A stretch of DNA of 6,444 nucleotides from Clostridiales bacterium (GCA_012516295.1 JAAYWU010000081.1:1-6444), one strand, 5' to 3'. Positions 1-6,444 are shown, counted from the first letter of the stretch. Notes: generated by a model from the sequence alone, not told the origin. Program-made: numbers and translations.

Positions 1-331
1 CGTCCAGCCAGCATTCGTCAATCCCGAAGGATTCCACCTGATTTGTATAGCAAAGGTAAATTTGTTTGATTAAATTTGAAAAATAATAATACCGGCTAAA
101 ATGAGGCGGAACAATGAAAAGGTCGGGGCATTTCCTTTTCGCCTGCCAGACCGTTTCGGCCGTTTTTACGCCGCCCCGCTTTGCGCATTCATTTTTCGCA
201 AGGACAATCCCGTGGCGGTCTTCCACACTACCGCATACCGCAACGGGGCGCTCTTTCAGCTCGGGATGATCCCTGCATTCAACGGAAGCAAAAAAATTAT
301 TCAGATCGCAATGCAGGATGATCCGTTCCAA
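1..331 (-). CDS. dinB: DNA polymerase IV (Y-family, DinB), 5' part, truncated by window edge
   Basis: Low-fidelity translesion DNA polymerase that extends primers past damaged bases. The minus-strand frame is open from 331 to the left edge, giving 110 codons of a protein that is usually about 350-420 residues. The N-terminus reads MERIILHCDLNNFFASVE, the classic Y-family opening, with metal-binding Asp9 and probable steric-gate Phe14. PVAVCGSVEDRHGIVLAKN (about residues 37-55) is the conserved nucleotide-binding region. The visible part ends in SFGIDECWLD, the second catalytic motif, with carboxylates Asp105 and Glu106. I chose the TTG at 331 because AAAGGAGG lies 7 nt upstream of it. An in-frame ATG at 349 would place that site inside the gene and add six untypical residues. 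The gene is divergent from comM and its promoter carries a LexA-type box, as expected for an SOS polymerase. Family assignment is firm; the partial length does not allow finer subtyping. Confidence 0.93.
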   Translation of the reverse strand, partial: MERIILHCDLNNFFASVECRDHPELKERPVAVCGSVEDRHGIVLAKNECAKRGGVKTAETVWQAKRKCPDLFIVPPHFSRYYYFSNLIKQIYLCYTNQVESFGIDECWLD

Positions 332-338
332 CTTTCCG

Positions 339-346
339 CCTCCTTT
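339..346 (-). promoter_or_regulatory. Ribosome binding site that decides the dinB TTG start
   Basis: AAAGGAGG on the minus strand, followed by 7 nt and then TTG (329-331). The spacing is ideal for TTG, whereas the upstream ATG (347-349) would have this site inside the coding sequence and no comparable site of its own. Confidence 0.8.
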
Positions 347-363
347 CATCCGTTCTTTTTTTA

Positions 364-392
364 ATTATACATCAGAACTTATGTTCTGTAAA
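364..392 (-). promoter_or_regulatory. Sigma-A-type promoter of dinB
   Basis: Reading the minus strand, the -35 is TTTACA (387-392), followed by a 17-nt spacer and a consensus -10 TATAAT (364-369). The -10 lies about 32 bp upstream of the TTG start, leaving a short leader with the AAAGGAGG site. The whole spacer is occupied by a LexA-type palindrome. Confidence 0.8.
373..388. promoter_or_regulatory. LexA (DinR-type) SOS box operator
   Basis: CAGAACTTATGTTCTG is an inverted repeat with perfect 6-bp arms (CAGAAC / GTTCTG) around 4 nt. It contains the GAAC-N4-GTTC core of the Gram-positive LexA operator; the outer base differs from the Bacillus CGAAC form. It fills the spacer of the dinB promoter and touches the -35, so bound LexA would block polymerase directly. 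The comM -35 begins 37 bp beyond it on the other side, so a direct effect on comM is less certain. Confidence 0.85.
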
Positions 393-424
393 CAAGAAAT
401 AATTTATTCTTCATTCACATAAAT

Positions 425-453
425 TTGCGATTGGAATTCGAACAGAGTATAAT
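425..453 (+). promoter_or_regulatory. Sigma-A-type promoter of comM
   Basis: -35 TTGCGA (425-430, 4 of 6 to consensus), a 17-nt spacer, and -10 TATAAT (448-453, consensus). The expected transcription start is near 460, giving a leader of roughly 20 nt that contains AGGAGG (470-475) 7 nt before the ATG. Confidence 0.7.
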
Positions 454-482
454 GTTATTATTCGATATTAGGAGGAAAGGCA

Positions 483-2015
483 ATGGTATCTCGTTCTTTC
501 AGCATGGGGCTGTACGGCATGGACGCTTTTGTGGTCACGGTGGAAGCGGATGTGAGCGTCGGATTACCCGGTTTCGACGTGGTAGGCCTTCCGGACGCCG
601 CAGTAAGAGAGTCGCGTGACCGGGTGCGTTCCGCCATGAAAAACTGCGGTTTCACATTTCCCGTACATAAAATAACGGTGAACCTTGCACCGGCAGACAA
701 GCGCAAGGAAGGGCCGATTTACGACCTGCCGCTTTTTATAGCCCTTATGCAGGCCCGCGGGCAGCTTGGGGCGGATTTAGAGGACAGCGTATTTATCGGG
801 GAACTGTCCTTAAACGGTGAGGCCCGGCCCGTACGCGGGATTCTTCCGATGGCAATACAGGCGCAGAAAAGCGGTTTCCGCAAGCTGTATATTCCCGCGC
901 AAAATGCCCCCGAAGGCGTTGTTGTTGAAGGAATCACCGTCTACCCCGTAAAGGATTTGCCCTCCCTGATCCGGCACCTGACCGGGGAGGAAAAAATTCT
1001 TCCCGCCGGTAAAAACACGGATACCCCTTTCACCTTCGTCCCACTCCCGGATTTTTCGGAAGTACGCGGCCAGTTTGAAGCGAAGCGCGCGCTGGAAATT
1101 GCGGCGGCGGGCGGGCACAATGTCCTTTTAATCGGTTCTCCGGGCGCCGGCAAGAGCATGCTTGCGAAACGGCTTCCTTCCATCTTGCCGGATATGACTT
1201 TCGAAGAAACCATTGAAACAACAAAAATACACTCGATAGCGGGAACCATGCCGGACGGGGTTTCCTTAATACGAACCCGGCCGTTCCGCTCACCGCACCA
1301 TACGGTATCCCCCGCGGGGCTTTCCGGCGGCGGGAGCATCCCGCGCCCGGGGGAGATGTCCCTTGCGCACAACGGCGTTCTGTTTTTGGACGAGCTACCG
1401 GAATTTTCACGTAGTGCGATGGAGGTTCTGCGCCAGCCGATTGAAGACGGGAAAGTGACGATTTCCCGCGTAAACGGAACCATATCCTATCCCTGTACGG
1501 TCATGCTTGTCGCCGCAATGAACCCCTGCCCATGCGGGTACTTCGGGCATCCGACAAAGCCCTGCACCTGTACCGCCAACGCTGTCTCCCGGTATCTTTC
1601 CCGCGTTTCCGGCCCGCTGCTTGACCGGCTCGATTTGCACATCGAGGTGCCGCCCGTCGAATTTGATGAAATCAGTTCAGACGAAAAGGCCGAGAGTTCC
1701 AGCGTTATAAAAGCCCGCGTTAATGCGGCGCGGAAGATACAGAACGAACGGTTCAAGGGCACCTCCATTGCCTGCAATGCCCGCATTACACCGGATATTC
1801 TGCACGAAACCTGCCGCTTAAGCGACCCTAGCCGAGCACTTCTGAAAAAAGCATTTGAAAAGCTCGGCCTTTCCGCACGGGCTTACGACCGGATACTGAA
1901 AGTATCCAGAACCATTGCGGATCTGGACCAAAGCGAAGAAATTGAGCCAAGGCATATTGCGGAGGCAATCCAGTACCGAAGCCTGGACCGGAAATACTGG
2001 ATGAAGGAATTATAA
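483..2015 (+). CDS. comM: YifB/ComM family Mg-chelatase-like AAA+ ATPase
   Basis: Complete 510-residue protein, the usual length for YifB/ComM. Residues about 1-165 form the ChlI/S5-like N-terminal domain ([19 protein letters not shown], then [11 protein letters not shown]). The AAA+ core spans about 190-395, with Walker [10 protein letters not shown] (218-226), Walker [11 protein letters not shown] (299-308) and an arginine-finger/sensor region [17 protein letters not shown] (376-392). Between them, C349, C351, C361 and C363 form the family's Cys-rich insert, possibly metal-binding. The C-terminal helical domain (about 410-510) includes [20 protein letters not shown]. In Vibrio and Haemophilus, ComM is a hexameric helicase that promotes branch migration during natural transformation; in Clostridia the role is unproven. 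The start is fixed by AGGAGG (470-475), 7 nt before ATG. It is transcribed alone, divergent from dinB and convergent with the chemotaxis genes. Confidence 0.96.
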   Translation: MVSRSFSMGLYGMDAFVVTVEADVSVGLPGFDVVGLPDAAVRESRDRVRSAMKNCGFTFPVHKITVNLAPADKRKEGPIYDLPLFIALMQARGQLGADLEDSVFIGELSLNGEARPVRGILPMAIQAQKSGFRKLYIPAQNAPEGVVVEGITVYPVKDLPSLIRHLTGEEKILPAGKNTDTPFTFVPLPDFSEVRGQFEAKRALEIAAAGGHNVLLIGSPGAGKSMLAKRLPSILPDMTFEETIETTKIHSIAGTMPDGVSLIRTRPFRSPHHTVSPAGLSGGGSIPRPGEMSLAHNGVLFLDELPEFSRSAMEVLRQPIEDGKVTISRVNGTISYPCTVMLVAAMNPCPCGYFGHPTKPCTCTANAVSRYLSRVSGPLLDRLDLHIEVPPVEFDEISSDEKAESSSVIKARVNAARKIQNERFKGTSIACNARITPDILHETCRLSDPSRALLKKAFEKLGLSARAYDRILKVSRTIADLDQSEEIEPRHIAEAIQYRSLDRKYWMKEL

Positions 2016-2047
2016 AAAATCCCCCTGCGGGTTTGGACCGCAGGGGG
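2014..2047 (-). terminator. Rho-independent terminator of the chemotaxis/mcp transcript
   Basis: A perfect 10-bp GC-rich stem, CCCCCTGCGG (2021-2030) and CCGCAGGGGG (2038-2047), with a 7-nt loop. Read on the minus strand, it is followed by one A and six Ts (complement of the A-run 2014-2019), the classic intrinsic terminator form. It begins 14 bp past the mcp stop. The T-run overlaps the comM stop codon. On the plus strand the hairpin is followed by TGGTAGAAGG, with no T-run, so termination of comM here would be weaker. Confidence 0.9.
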
Positions 2048-2061
2048 TGGTAGAAGGAATC

Positions 2062-4125
2062 TTAATATTTATCGTTATCGGAAGGGATCTCCTCGAGGCT
2101 GCCGGATGCTTCCGGCTCGGAAAATTCAATGCCAGTATTCTGCCGGATTTCGCCGGATACATCTCTGAGCTTCAGCGTAGATAAAATATTCTTCAACTGC
2201 TGCGCCTGCCCGTTTAACTCCTCACTAGCCGCAGCGCTTTGCTCCGCAGTAGCGGAGTTCGTCTGTACAACCGCAGAAATCTGATCGACTCCCAATGTAA
2301 TCTGATTGATGGAAGACGCCTGACCTTGAGAGGATTTGGAAATTTCCCGGATCAAATCCGTTGTATTCTTCACTTTTTCAATAATCGCATTGAGTGATTC
2401 TTCGGTTTCACTCGCAATCCACGAGCCGTTTTCAACAGCTTTGATGGAGTTCTGAATTAGCAAGGTGGTATCTTTCGCCGCTTCTGCGCTCTTGCTTGCA
2501 AGGTTGCGGACTTCATCGGCAACAACCGCAAAACCCTTGCCCGCCGATCCGGCCCTTGCCGCTTCAACCGCAGCGTTCAGCGCAAGAATGTTGGTCTGGA
2601 AGGCGATATCCTCAATGGTCTTAATAATCTTTTCAATCTGCTTGGAGGATTCGTTAATCTCCACCATTGCGTTAACAAGCTGCCGCATATGTTCATTTCC
2701 GCGTTCCACTTCCTCGGAAGCTTCAAGCGAATACTGATTTGCCTGCTGTGAATGATCCGCGTTCTTATTGACTTCTTCGGCAATTTCAGTAATGGACGCA
2801 GAACGCTCCTGAATCGAGCTGGCTTGCTCCGTAGCCCCCTGTGACAAAGCCTGCGCGGCGCTCGAAACCTGATCGGAACCGCTGGCTACCTGATCCGCAG
2901 ACTGGTTAATTTCCGTAAACATACGGTTCAGATTTTCAGTAATTGCATTCAGCGAATCTTTAATGGTTACAAAGTCGCCTTTATAATCCTCCTCGGGTTG
3001 AATCGTACAGTCTCCGCACGAAAGGCTGTCCAGCTCAAGTGCAATTTCGCCGATATATCTTGTAAGTGTTTCAATTGTATTCGAAAAAGAATCCGCTAAA
3101 TCGCCGAGTTCATTGCGGGCGCGGATAACGGGGACTTCGGTATGCAGATCGCCCTCCGCAAGCAGTTTAATCCTTTGTACAAGGTTTTCAATGGGCTTGG
3201 TAATCGTATTGGCGATCCGAACAGCAAAAATGCTGGAAATAACAATAAACACAAGCAGCAGAACACCCGTAATGAAAAGGGATATGTAATAAGATCGCAT
3301 CATCTCGCTGTAATCTGCGCTGACACCCAACGACCAGCCGTCTGTTTCGTCGATCGGGCAGTAGGCAACCAGTTCACGGACACCGTCGATTGTAACCGTT
3401 TGGCTTCCTGTCTTACACGCGATCATCTCCTTGACAAGGGAAGCCGCGCTGTCATAGGAATGATTCTCCTGCGCCTTTTCAATATAGTTGATAAAGTTGT
3501 TGACATTATTCCGGTCTTTATGCGCTATGAATTTCCAGTTTTTATCAACAATAAAGCCATATCCCTTATTCCCGACCGATACGTTGTCAATCATTTTCGC
3601 AAAGGTATCGCTTGACAAGCTTGCGTAGACAATCCCGTTATAATTTGACCCGTTGTTAATTTTCGCCGCAACAAACATCACAATGCCGGAATCCGTCTTT
3701 CGTGTAACCGTACTGGAAATGTACGTCTGGCCGGCGATGGCTTTTTGGAAATAATCGCGGTCGCTGATATCTGTTCCATTTGTTGTTTTTCCACTTGCGT
3801 CGGCTAAATTAACATCTTCAAAGCCATATTGTTCGCTAAGTTTTGTCAACAGGACTTTTTGCGCAGCCGGATCCGTTGCGTCCGTTATCTGACTTTCACT
3901 TGCAATGGCTTCCGCTTTGATTTTTAATGCTGCAATTGCATTTTTAACAGCTTCATTATAGGAATTTGCATTCGACTGTACCATGGAGACCATGTTATTT
4001 TGACAGTTTTTATAGATTATAAAACCGTTTGCTATACTGCATACAAGACTAACCGATACGGTAAGCCCCACCATTCCTAAAAGCAATGCTTTTTTTAAAC
4101 TAGTTCTTTTCCCTTTTTTGTTCAT
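2062..4125 (-). CDS. Methyl-accepting chemotaxis protein with Cache sensor
   Basis: Transmembrane chemoreceptor of 687 residues that senses an unidentified extracellular ligand and controls the CheA kinase. The basic N-terminus ([12 protein letters not shown]) leads into TM1 (about 13-38). Next comes a dCache-like periplasmic-side sensor (about 40-275), with [13 protein letters not shown] (120-132) and [17 protein letters not shown] (188-204). TM2 is about 279-302, and HAMP about 303-355. A second HAMP-like linker (about 356-405) contains EEDYKGDF. The cytoplasmic methyl-accepting coiled coil is about 405-655, with the invariant hairpin tip around [20 protein letters not shown] (507-526) and [15 protein letters not shown] (529-543). 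There is no C-terminal NWETF-type pentapeptide; the protein ends in an acidic tail. AAGAAGGAA (4136-4144) is the likely ribosome site, about 11 nt from ATG. It is the last gene of the che cluster and probably a substrate of its CheR and CheB. The ligand cannot be inferred. Confidence 0.96.
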   Translation of the reverse strand: MNKKGKRTSLKKALLLGMVGLTVSVSLVCSIANGFIIYKNCQNNMVSMVQSNANSYNEAVKNAIAALKIKAEAIASESQITDATDPAAQKVLLTKLSEQYGFEDVNLADASGKTTNGTDISDRDYFQKAIAGQTYISSTVTRKTDSGIVMFVAAKINNGSNYNGIVYASLSSDTFAKMIDNVSVGNKGYGFIVDKNWKFIAHKDRNNVNNFINYIEKAQENHSYDSAASLVKEMIACKTGSQTVTIDGVRELVAYCPIDETDGWSLGVSADYSEMMRSYYISLFITGVLLLVFIVISSIFAVRIANTITKPIENLVQRIKLLAEGDLHTEVPVIRARNELGDLADSFSNTIETLTRYIGEIALELDSLSCGDCTIQPEEDYKGDFVTIKDSLNAITENLNRMFTEINQSADQVASGSDQVSSAAQALSQGATEQASSIQERSASITEIAEEVNKNADHSQQANQYSLEASEEVERGNEHMRQLVNAMVEINESSKQIEKIIKTIEDIAFQTNILALNAAVEAARAGSAGKGFAVVADEVRNLASKSAEAAKDTTLLIQNSIKAVENGSWIASETEESLNAIIEKVKNTTDLIREISKSSQGQASSINQITLGVDQISAVVQTNSATAEQSAAASEELNGQAQQLKNILSTLKLRDVSGEIRQNTGIEFSEPEASGSLEEIPSDNDKY

Positions 4126-4222
4126 TTATTCCACGTTCCTTCTTAGTTGTATAAAAAATACAGTACAAGAAAAGATACGCGTCCTTTTGCATACAGCAAA
4201 ATTCGAGCGCTTTTCTTCGTAA

Positions 4223-4251
4223 ATTATATCAACGGTATTTGAAATTAAGCG
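4223..4251 (-). promoter_or_regulatory. Possible weak sigma-A promoter upstream of mcp
   Basis: In the 160-bp gap between cheB and mcp, the minus strand has a consensus -10 TATAAT (4223-4228), but at 17-nt spacing the -35 is only CGCTTA (4246-4251). I see no good flagellar sigma-D/sigma-28 match (TAAA-N15-GCCGATAW) around it. The leader to the mcp ATG would be about 90 nt. No strong terminator separates cheB from mcp, so mcp may also be reached by readthrough from the che operon. Confidence 0.35.
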
Positions 4252-4285
4252 GAAACCCTAAAAGGTGTTTGATGTATTAAATGCA

Positions 4286-5317
4286 TCATTTATTCAATTT
4301 TTGAATAATAATCCCTGCAATCGCATGGATAGGCGCTTGTTTCACAACGGCGCCGATATCAAACGCAACCATCGGCATCCCATAAACAACACTGGTCTGT
4401 TTGTCCTGTCCGATTGTAAAGGAGCCGCTTTTGCGCATCTCAAGCAAGCCGCTGGCGCCATCCCTGCCCATACCGGTCAGGATAACCCCAATGGCATCCT
4501 TCCCCGCCGTTTTCGCAACCGAACGGAACATAACATCTACCGAAGGACAATGGCCGCTGACTTTTTCGCCCTTGGTACACTTTACATAATAGCCCTTGTA
4601 ATCCTTTTCAAGGGTCATATGTTTGTCGCCCGCGGCAACCAGCGCCTGCCCCTGTTTCACACGATCACCATTCTGCGCCTCCAATACAGTAAACTTACAC
4701 AGCTTGTTGAGCCTGTCCGCATACATTTTCGTAAAGCCGACCGGCATATGCTGTACTATTAAAATACCCGGAATATCCGCCGGAAGCTGTTTCAAAATTT
4801 CAGCGGTAGCCTCCGTTCCCCCGGTAGAGGCCCCAATAGCGATGATATGTTCACTATTTGCGCTTTTGGAAAGCGCAGGCAAAGGTAAAGAAGCCGCCGA
4901 CGCCGGCGTTTTCTTTACCTTTGCGGATGAAGCAACTTTTATCTTTTGACTGAGTTCCTGCGAAAAAACAGCGAAATCCTCACTACTTTTCAAATTCGGC
5001 TTTTGAACAAAATCAACAGCACCTGCGCTCAACGCCTCAAAAATCCCAATATCCAGCGAGCTTACAAGAACGACGGGCAAAGGATGTGCAGGGAGCAGCT
5101 TTTTTAAAAAATCGGTTCCTCTGCTATCCGGCATTTCCACATCCATTGTAACGACATCCGGCGATAATTCCTTTATTTTTTTCTCTGCTTCCGCCACATT
5201 TCCCGCGGTTCCAATAATCTCGATATCCGGATTATTCAGCAGCGCTTTCTGCAACGCCGTGCGAAAAAAAAGCGAATCATCAACAATAAGAACTCTGACC
5301 CTATGATTTATCGGCAT
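4286..5317 (-). CDS. cheB: CheB, chemotaxis response regulator protein-glutamate methylesterase
   Basis: Hydrolyses glutamyl methyl esters on chemoreceptors (and typically deamidates glutamines), resetting receptor signalling; it is activated by phosphotransfer from CheA. 343 residues, a normal full length. The receiver domain (about 7-125) has acidic pocket D13/D14, phospho-acceptor D59 in MDVEMPD, S86 and K106. An Ala/Ser/Pro/Lys-rich linker (about 126-155) joins it to the catalytic domain (about 156-340). The complete triad is S164 in GASTGG, H190 in QHMP and D286 in GMGRDG. The start is supported by AAAGGA (5327-5332) 9 nt upstream. That site sits inside the C-terminal coding continuation of cheR, showing that the two genes were built as a tightly coupled pair. 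It ends in TGA. Confidence 0.97.
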   Translation of the reverse strand: MPINHRVRVLIVDDSLFFRTALQKALLNNPDIEIIGTAGNVAEAEKKIKELSPDVVTMDVEMPDSRGTDFLKKLLPAHPLPVVLVSSLDIGIFEALSAGAVDFVQKPNLKSSEDFAVFSQELSQKIKVASSAKVKKTPASAASLPLPALSKSANSEHIIAIGASTGGTEATAEILKQLPADIPGILIVQHMPVGFTKMYADRLNKLCKFTVLEAQNGDRVKQGQALVAAGDKHMTLEKDYKGYYVKCTKGEKVSGHCPSVDVMFRSVAKTAGKDAIGVILTGMGRDGASGLLEMRKSGSFTIGQDKQTSVVYGMPMVAFDIGAVVKQAPIHAIAGIIIQKLNK

Positions 5318-5323
5318 CTAAAA

Positions 5324-5419
5324 TTATCCTTTCCGATATATTGAAGGTTCAACATATATGAACGGGGATGTGTCCCTCTGAACCGTTTCAGAATGCCCAA
5401 TAAACAGATAACCGCCTGA
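5324..5419 (-). pseudogene. cheR: Detached C-terminal continuation of cheR beyond the in-frame TAA
   Basis: Directly after the TAA at 5420-5422, and in the same frame, 31 codons encode SGGYLFIGHSETVQRD followed by TSPFIYVEPSIYRKG, ending at TAA (5324-5326). GGYLFIGHSE is the hallmark of the last strands of the CheR methyltransferase fold, normally seen as LKPGGYLFIGHSE. No further stop or frameshift is present, so the segment has not decayed. With it, CheR would be 268 residues counting the stop position, the normal family length, and would end 6 bp before cheB. Whether it is ever translated is unknown. Confidence 0.85.
5327..5332 (-). promoter_or_regulatory. cheB ribosome binding site inside the cheR tail
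   Basis: AAAGGA on the minus strand lies 9 nt before the cheB ATG (5315-5317) and forms the last sense codons (Lys-Gly) of the cheR continuation. In an intact operon, ribosomes finishing CheR would stop right at this site, favouring translational coupling. A stop at 5420 releases them about 100 nt earlier. Confidence 0.7.
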
Positions 5420-6130
5420 TTATAATCCATTATAAAATTTATTGATCAAAGCGTTTTTCGTGGGTTGATCAAAATAGATCATAACATTCCTGCAAAAGAT
5501 CAGATCAAAAGGCTGTTGATACGGAAAAGGATCCATAAGATTCAGCCGCTTGAAAATAACCTGGTTCCGAACTTCATCCTTCAGTTCATAATATTCGTCC
5601 CCCTGCTTATTAAAATACTTCATTTTCCACGTTTTGGGAAGCTCTTTTAACGATTCTTCACCATAAACCCCGTTTTTTGCAGCCTCCATTGCTTTCAAGG
5701 AAATATCCGTTGCCAGAATCCGGAAATCCCAGCTTGCTTTTTTTATACCGAAGTATTCCATCATCGTCATGATGGTCGTGTATGCTTCTTCCCCAGAAGA
5801 GCAGCCGGCACTCCAGATACGGAGGACTTTACGGGTATTTGTTTTTTCCTGCATCGGAAGGAAAACTTTCCTCATGAATTCAAAGTGAGCAGGCTCCCGG
5901 TAGAAATACGTATGATTTGTCGTCAGCTTATTGAGCATCAACGTAACTTCATCGGACTTGTTTTGCTTAACCAGATTAAAATAATCCGTAAAATTTGTGA
6001 AGCCCTTGCTTACCAGGACAGCCTGCATCCTGGATTCAATCAGCTGCCTTTTCTTTGTAAGATTAATGCCATAATTGCTTTTTATATAAGTAACAATATC
6101 GTTAAATTCTTTATCTGTCAGGCGTATCAT
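5420..6130 (-). CDS. cheR: CheR, chemotaxis protein-glutamate O-methyltransferase, cut short by an in-frame TAA
   Basis: Transfers methyl groups from S-adenosylmethionine to glutamates of chemoreceptors, opposing CheB. 236 residues as read; the family is usually about 260-290. The N-terminal helical domain covers about 1-75, ending in TTNHTYFYRE (70-79). The SAM-binding Rossmann fold follows, with SAGCSSGEEAYT (107-118), ATDIS (140-144), NLMDPFP (197-203) and FCRNVMIYFD (212-221). The frame stops at NKFYNGL, just where the family continues with K/E-P-GGYLFIGHSE. That continuation is present in frame beyond the TAA (5420-5422). The truncated product lacks the final strands of the fold and is probably unstable or inactive unless the stop is read through or is a sequence error. 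GGAGG (6137-6141) lies 6 nt before ATG, and the gene follows cheA by 37 bp. Confidence 0.92.
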   Translation of the reverse strand: MIRLTDKEFNDIVTYIKSNYGINLTKKRQLIESRMQAVLVSKGFTNFTDYFNLVKQNKSDEVTLMLNKLTTNHTYFYREPAHFEFMRKVFLPMQEKTNTRKVLRIWSAGCSSGEEAYTTIMTMMEYFGIKKASWDFRILATDISLKAMEAAKNGVYGEESLKELPKTWKMKYFNKQGDEYYELKDEVRNQVIFKRLNLMDPFPYQQPFDLIFCRNVMIYFDQPTKNALINKFYNGL

Positions 6131-6167
6131 CGTTTTCCTCCGCGTTTAATCCTTCGGGTAAAGGAAA

Positions 6168-6444
6168 TTAATTGTTATTGTAAAGGTTGAGTATATCCAG
6201 TATCAGGCTGATACTGCCGTCGCCCAGAATAGCGCAGCCGGTAATGCCGGTTTCCTTGACATTATATTTATTAAGATATAACGGAAGGGATTTAACAACA
6301 ACCTGCTGCTCGCCTAAAAGCGAATCTGCAAAAATGCAGAACGACTTTTCGTGTGTTTCAACCAAGATAACAATTCCGCTGCTGATATCCGTAATTTCCG
6401 TCTCAATGCCAAACACCTTGTGCAGGCGGACAACCGGATAATAC
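6168..6444 (-). CDS. cheA: CheA histidine kinase, C-terminal CheW-like domain only (truncated by window edge)
   Basis: CheA is the receptor-coupled histidine kinase that phosphorylates CheY and CheB; its last domain is the CheW-like regulatory domain that docks on receptors and CheW. The frame is open to the right edge, about 91 codons before the TAA at 6168-6170. It begins YYPVVRLHKVFGI, matching the middle of the regulatory domain. It continues with LLGEQQVVVKSLPLYL and ITGCAILGDGSISLILDI, near-diagnostic for CheA (consensus LGxQQVVIKxL and GATILGDGxVALILD). Stand-alone CheW proteins usually lack the AILGDG signature. No start codon is visible; the GTG at 6414-6416 is an internal Val. The kinase, dimerisation and Hpt domains lie outside. 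It is first of the visible operon cheA-cheR-cheB. Confidence 0.88.
   Translation of the reverse strand, partial: YYPVVRLHKVFGIETEITDISSGIVILVETHEKSFCIFADSLLGEQQVVVKSLPLYLNKYNVKETGITGCAILGDGSISLILDILNLYNNN

Noticed and set aside
101..364. Plus-strand 87-codon open frame
   Set aside because: It is antisense to a clear Y-family polymerase frame with catalytic motifs and has no ribosome site or recognisable domain.
439..459. Second LexA half-site (CGAAC) in the comM promoter
   Set aside because: There is no correctly spaced GTTCG partner; the nearest GTT is too far away.
941..1483. Minus-strand 180-codon open frame inside comM
   Set aside because: Shadow of the GC-rich comM gene, whose plus-strand frame carries the Walker A region; no own signals.
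3142..3615. Plus-strand 157-codon open frame inside mcp
   Set aside because: Antisense to the HAMP, TM2 and Cache coding region of the receptor; composition and lack of a ribosome site indicate a shadow.
4146..4167. Inverted repeat TTGTA / TACAA upstream of mcp as an operator
   Set aside because: Short 5-bp arms in AT-rich DNA; no known operator matches and chance is likely.
4272..4290. Terminator hairpin after cheB (TGATG / CATCA on the minus strand)
   Set aside because: The stem is only 5 bp and AT-rich, with a 9-nt loop and no T-run directly after it.
4265..4762. Plus-strand 165-codon open frame opposite cheB
   Set aside because: Antisense to the CheB catalytic domain, which has its full triad on the minus strand.
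5420..5422. TAA reassigned as a sense codon in this organism
   Set aside because: comM, mcp and cheA all end naturally at TAA, so a general reassignment does not fit.
6168..6416. Stand-alone 82-residue CheW-like gene starting at GTG
   Set aside because: The frame continues upstream to the window edge with the matching YYPVVRLHK segment, and the AILGDG signature points to the end of CheA.

Overview
The window looks like chromosomal DNA from a low-to-mid GC member of the Firmicutes, most likely class Clostridia. The grounds are strong AGGAGG-type ribosome binding sites, a Gram-positive-style SOS box (GAAC-N4-GTTC), sigma-A-like promoters, and a chemotaxis cluster whose receptor has a Cache sensor and a tandem HAMP-like linker. 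The genus cannot be fixed from the sequence. I see no mobile element, CRISPR array, tRNA or rRNA.

Left part (1-2015): two divergently transcribed DNA-metabolism genes. The 5' part of dinB (Y-family DNA polymerase IV) lies on the minus strand and runs off the left edge. It starts at a TTG codon behind a strong Shine-Dalgarno. comM/yifB (Mg-chelatase-like AAA+ ATPase) is complete on the plus strand. The 151-bp gap between them holds two opposed promoters. The dinB promoter has a perfect palindromic LexA-type box exactly between its -35 and -10, so dinB should be SOS-induced.

Middle (2016-2061): a strong GC hairpin separates the convergent comM and chemotaxis genes. Its T-run lies only on the minus-strand side, so it ends the chemotaxis transcript.

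Right part (2062-6444, minus strand): in transcription order, the C-terminal end of cheA, then cheR, cheB and a membrane chemoreceptor gene (mcp). CheA is the receptor-coupled histidine kinase. CheR methylates receptor glutamates, and CheB, switched on by phosphotransfer from CheA, removes the methyl groups. The receptor at the end of the cluster is a plausible substrate for both. cheA, cheR and cheB are tightly packed. mcp follows after 160 bp and may also have its own promoter.

The most notable observation is in cheR. The annotated frame ends at a TAA after 236 codons, but the same frame continues past it for 31 codons that encode the expected conserved C-terminus (SGGYLFIGHSET...). That continuation stops 6 bp before cheB, and the cheB ribosome binding site lies inside it. 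This is an otherwise intact cheR broken by one in-frame stop: a recent nonsense mutation, a sequence error, or (least likely) readthrough. No wholly new system is evident; the rest is recognisable housekeeping and chemotaxis machinery.
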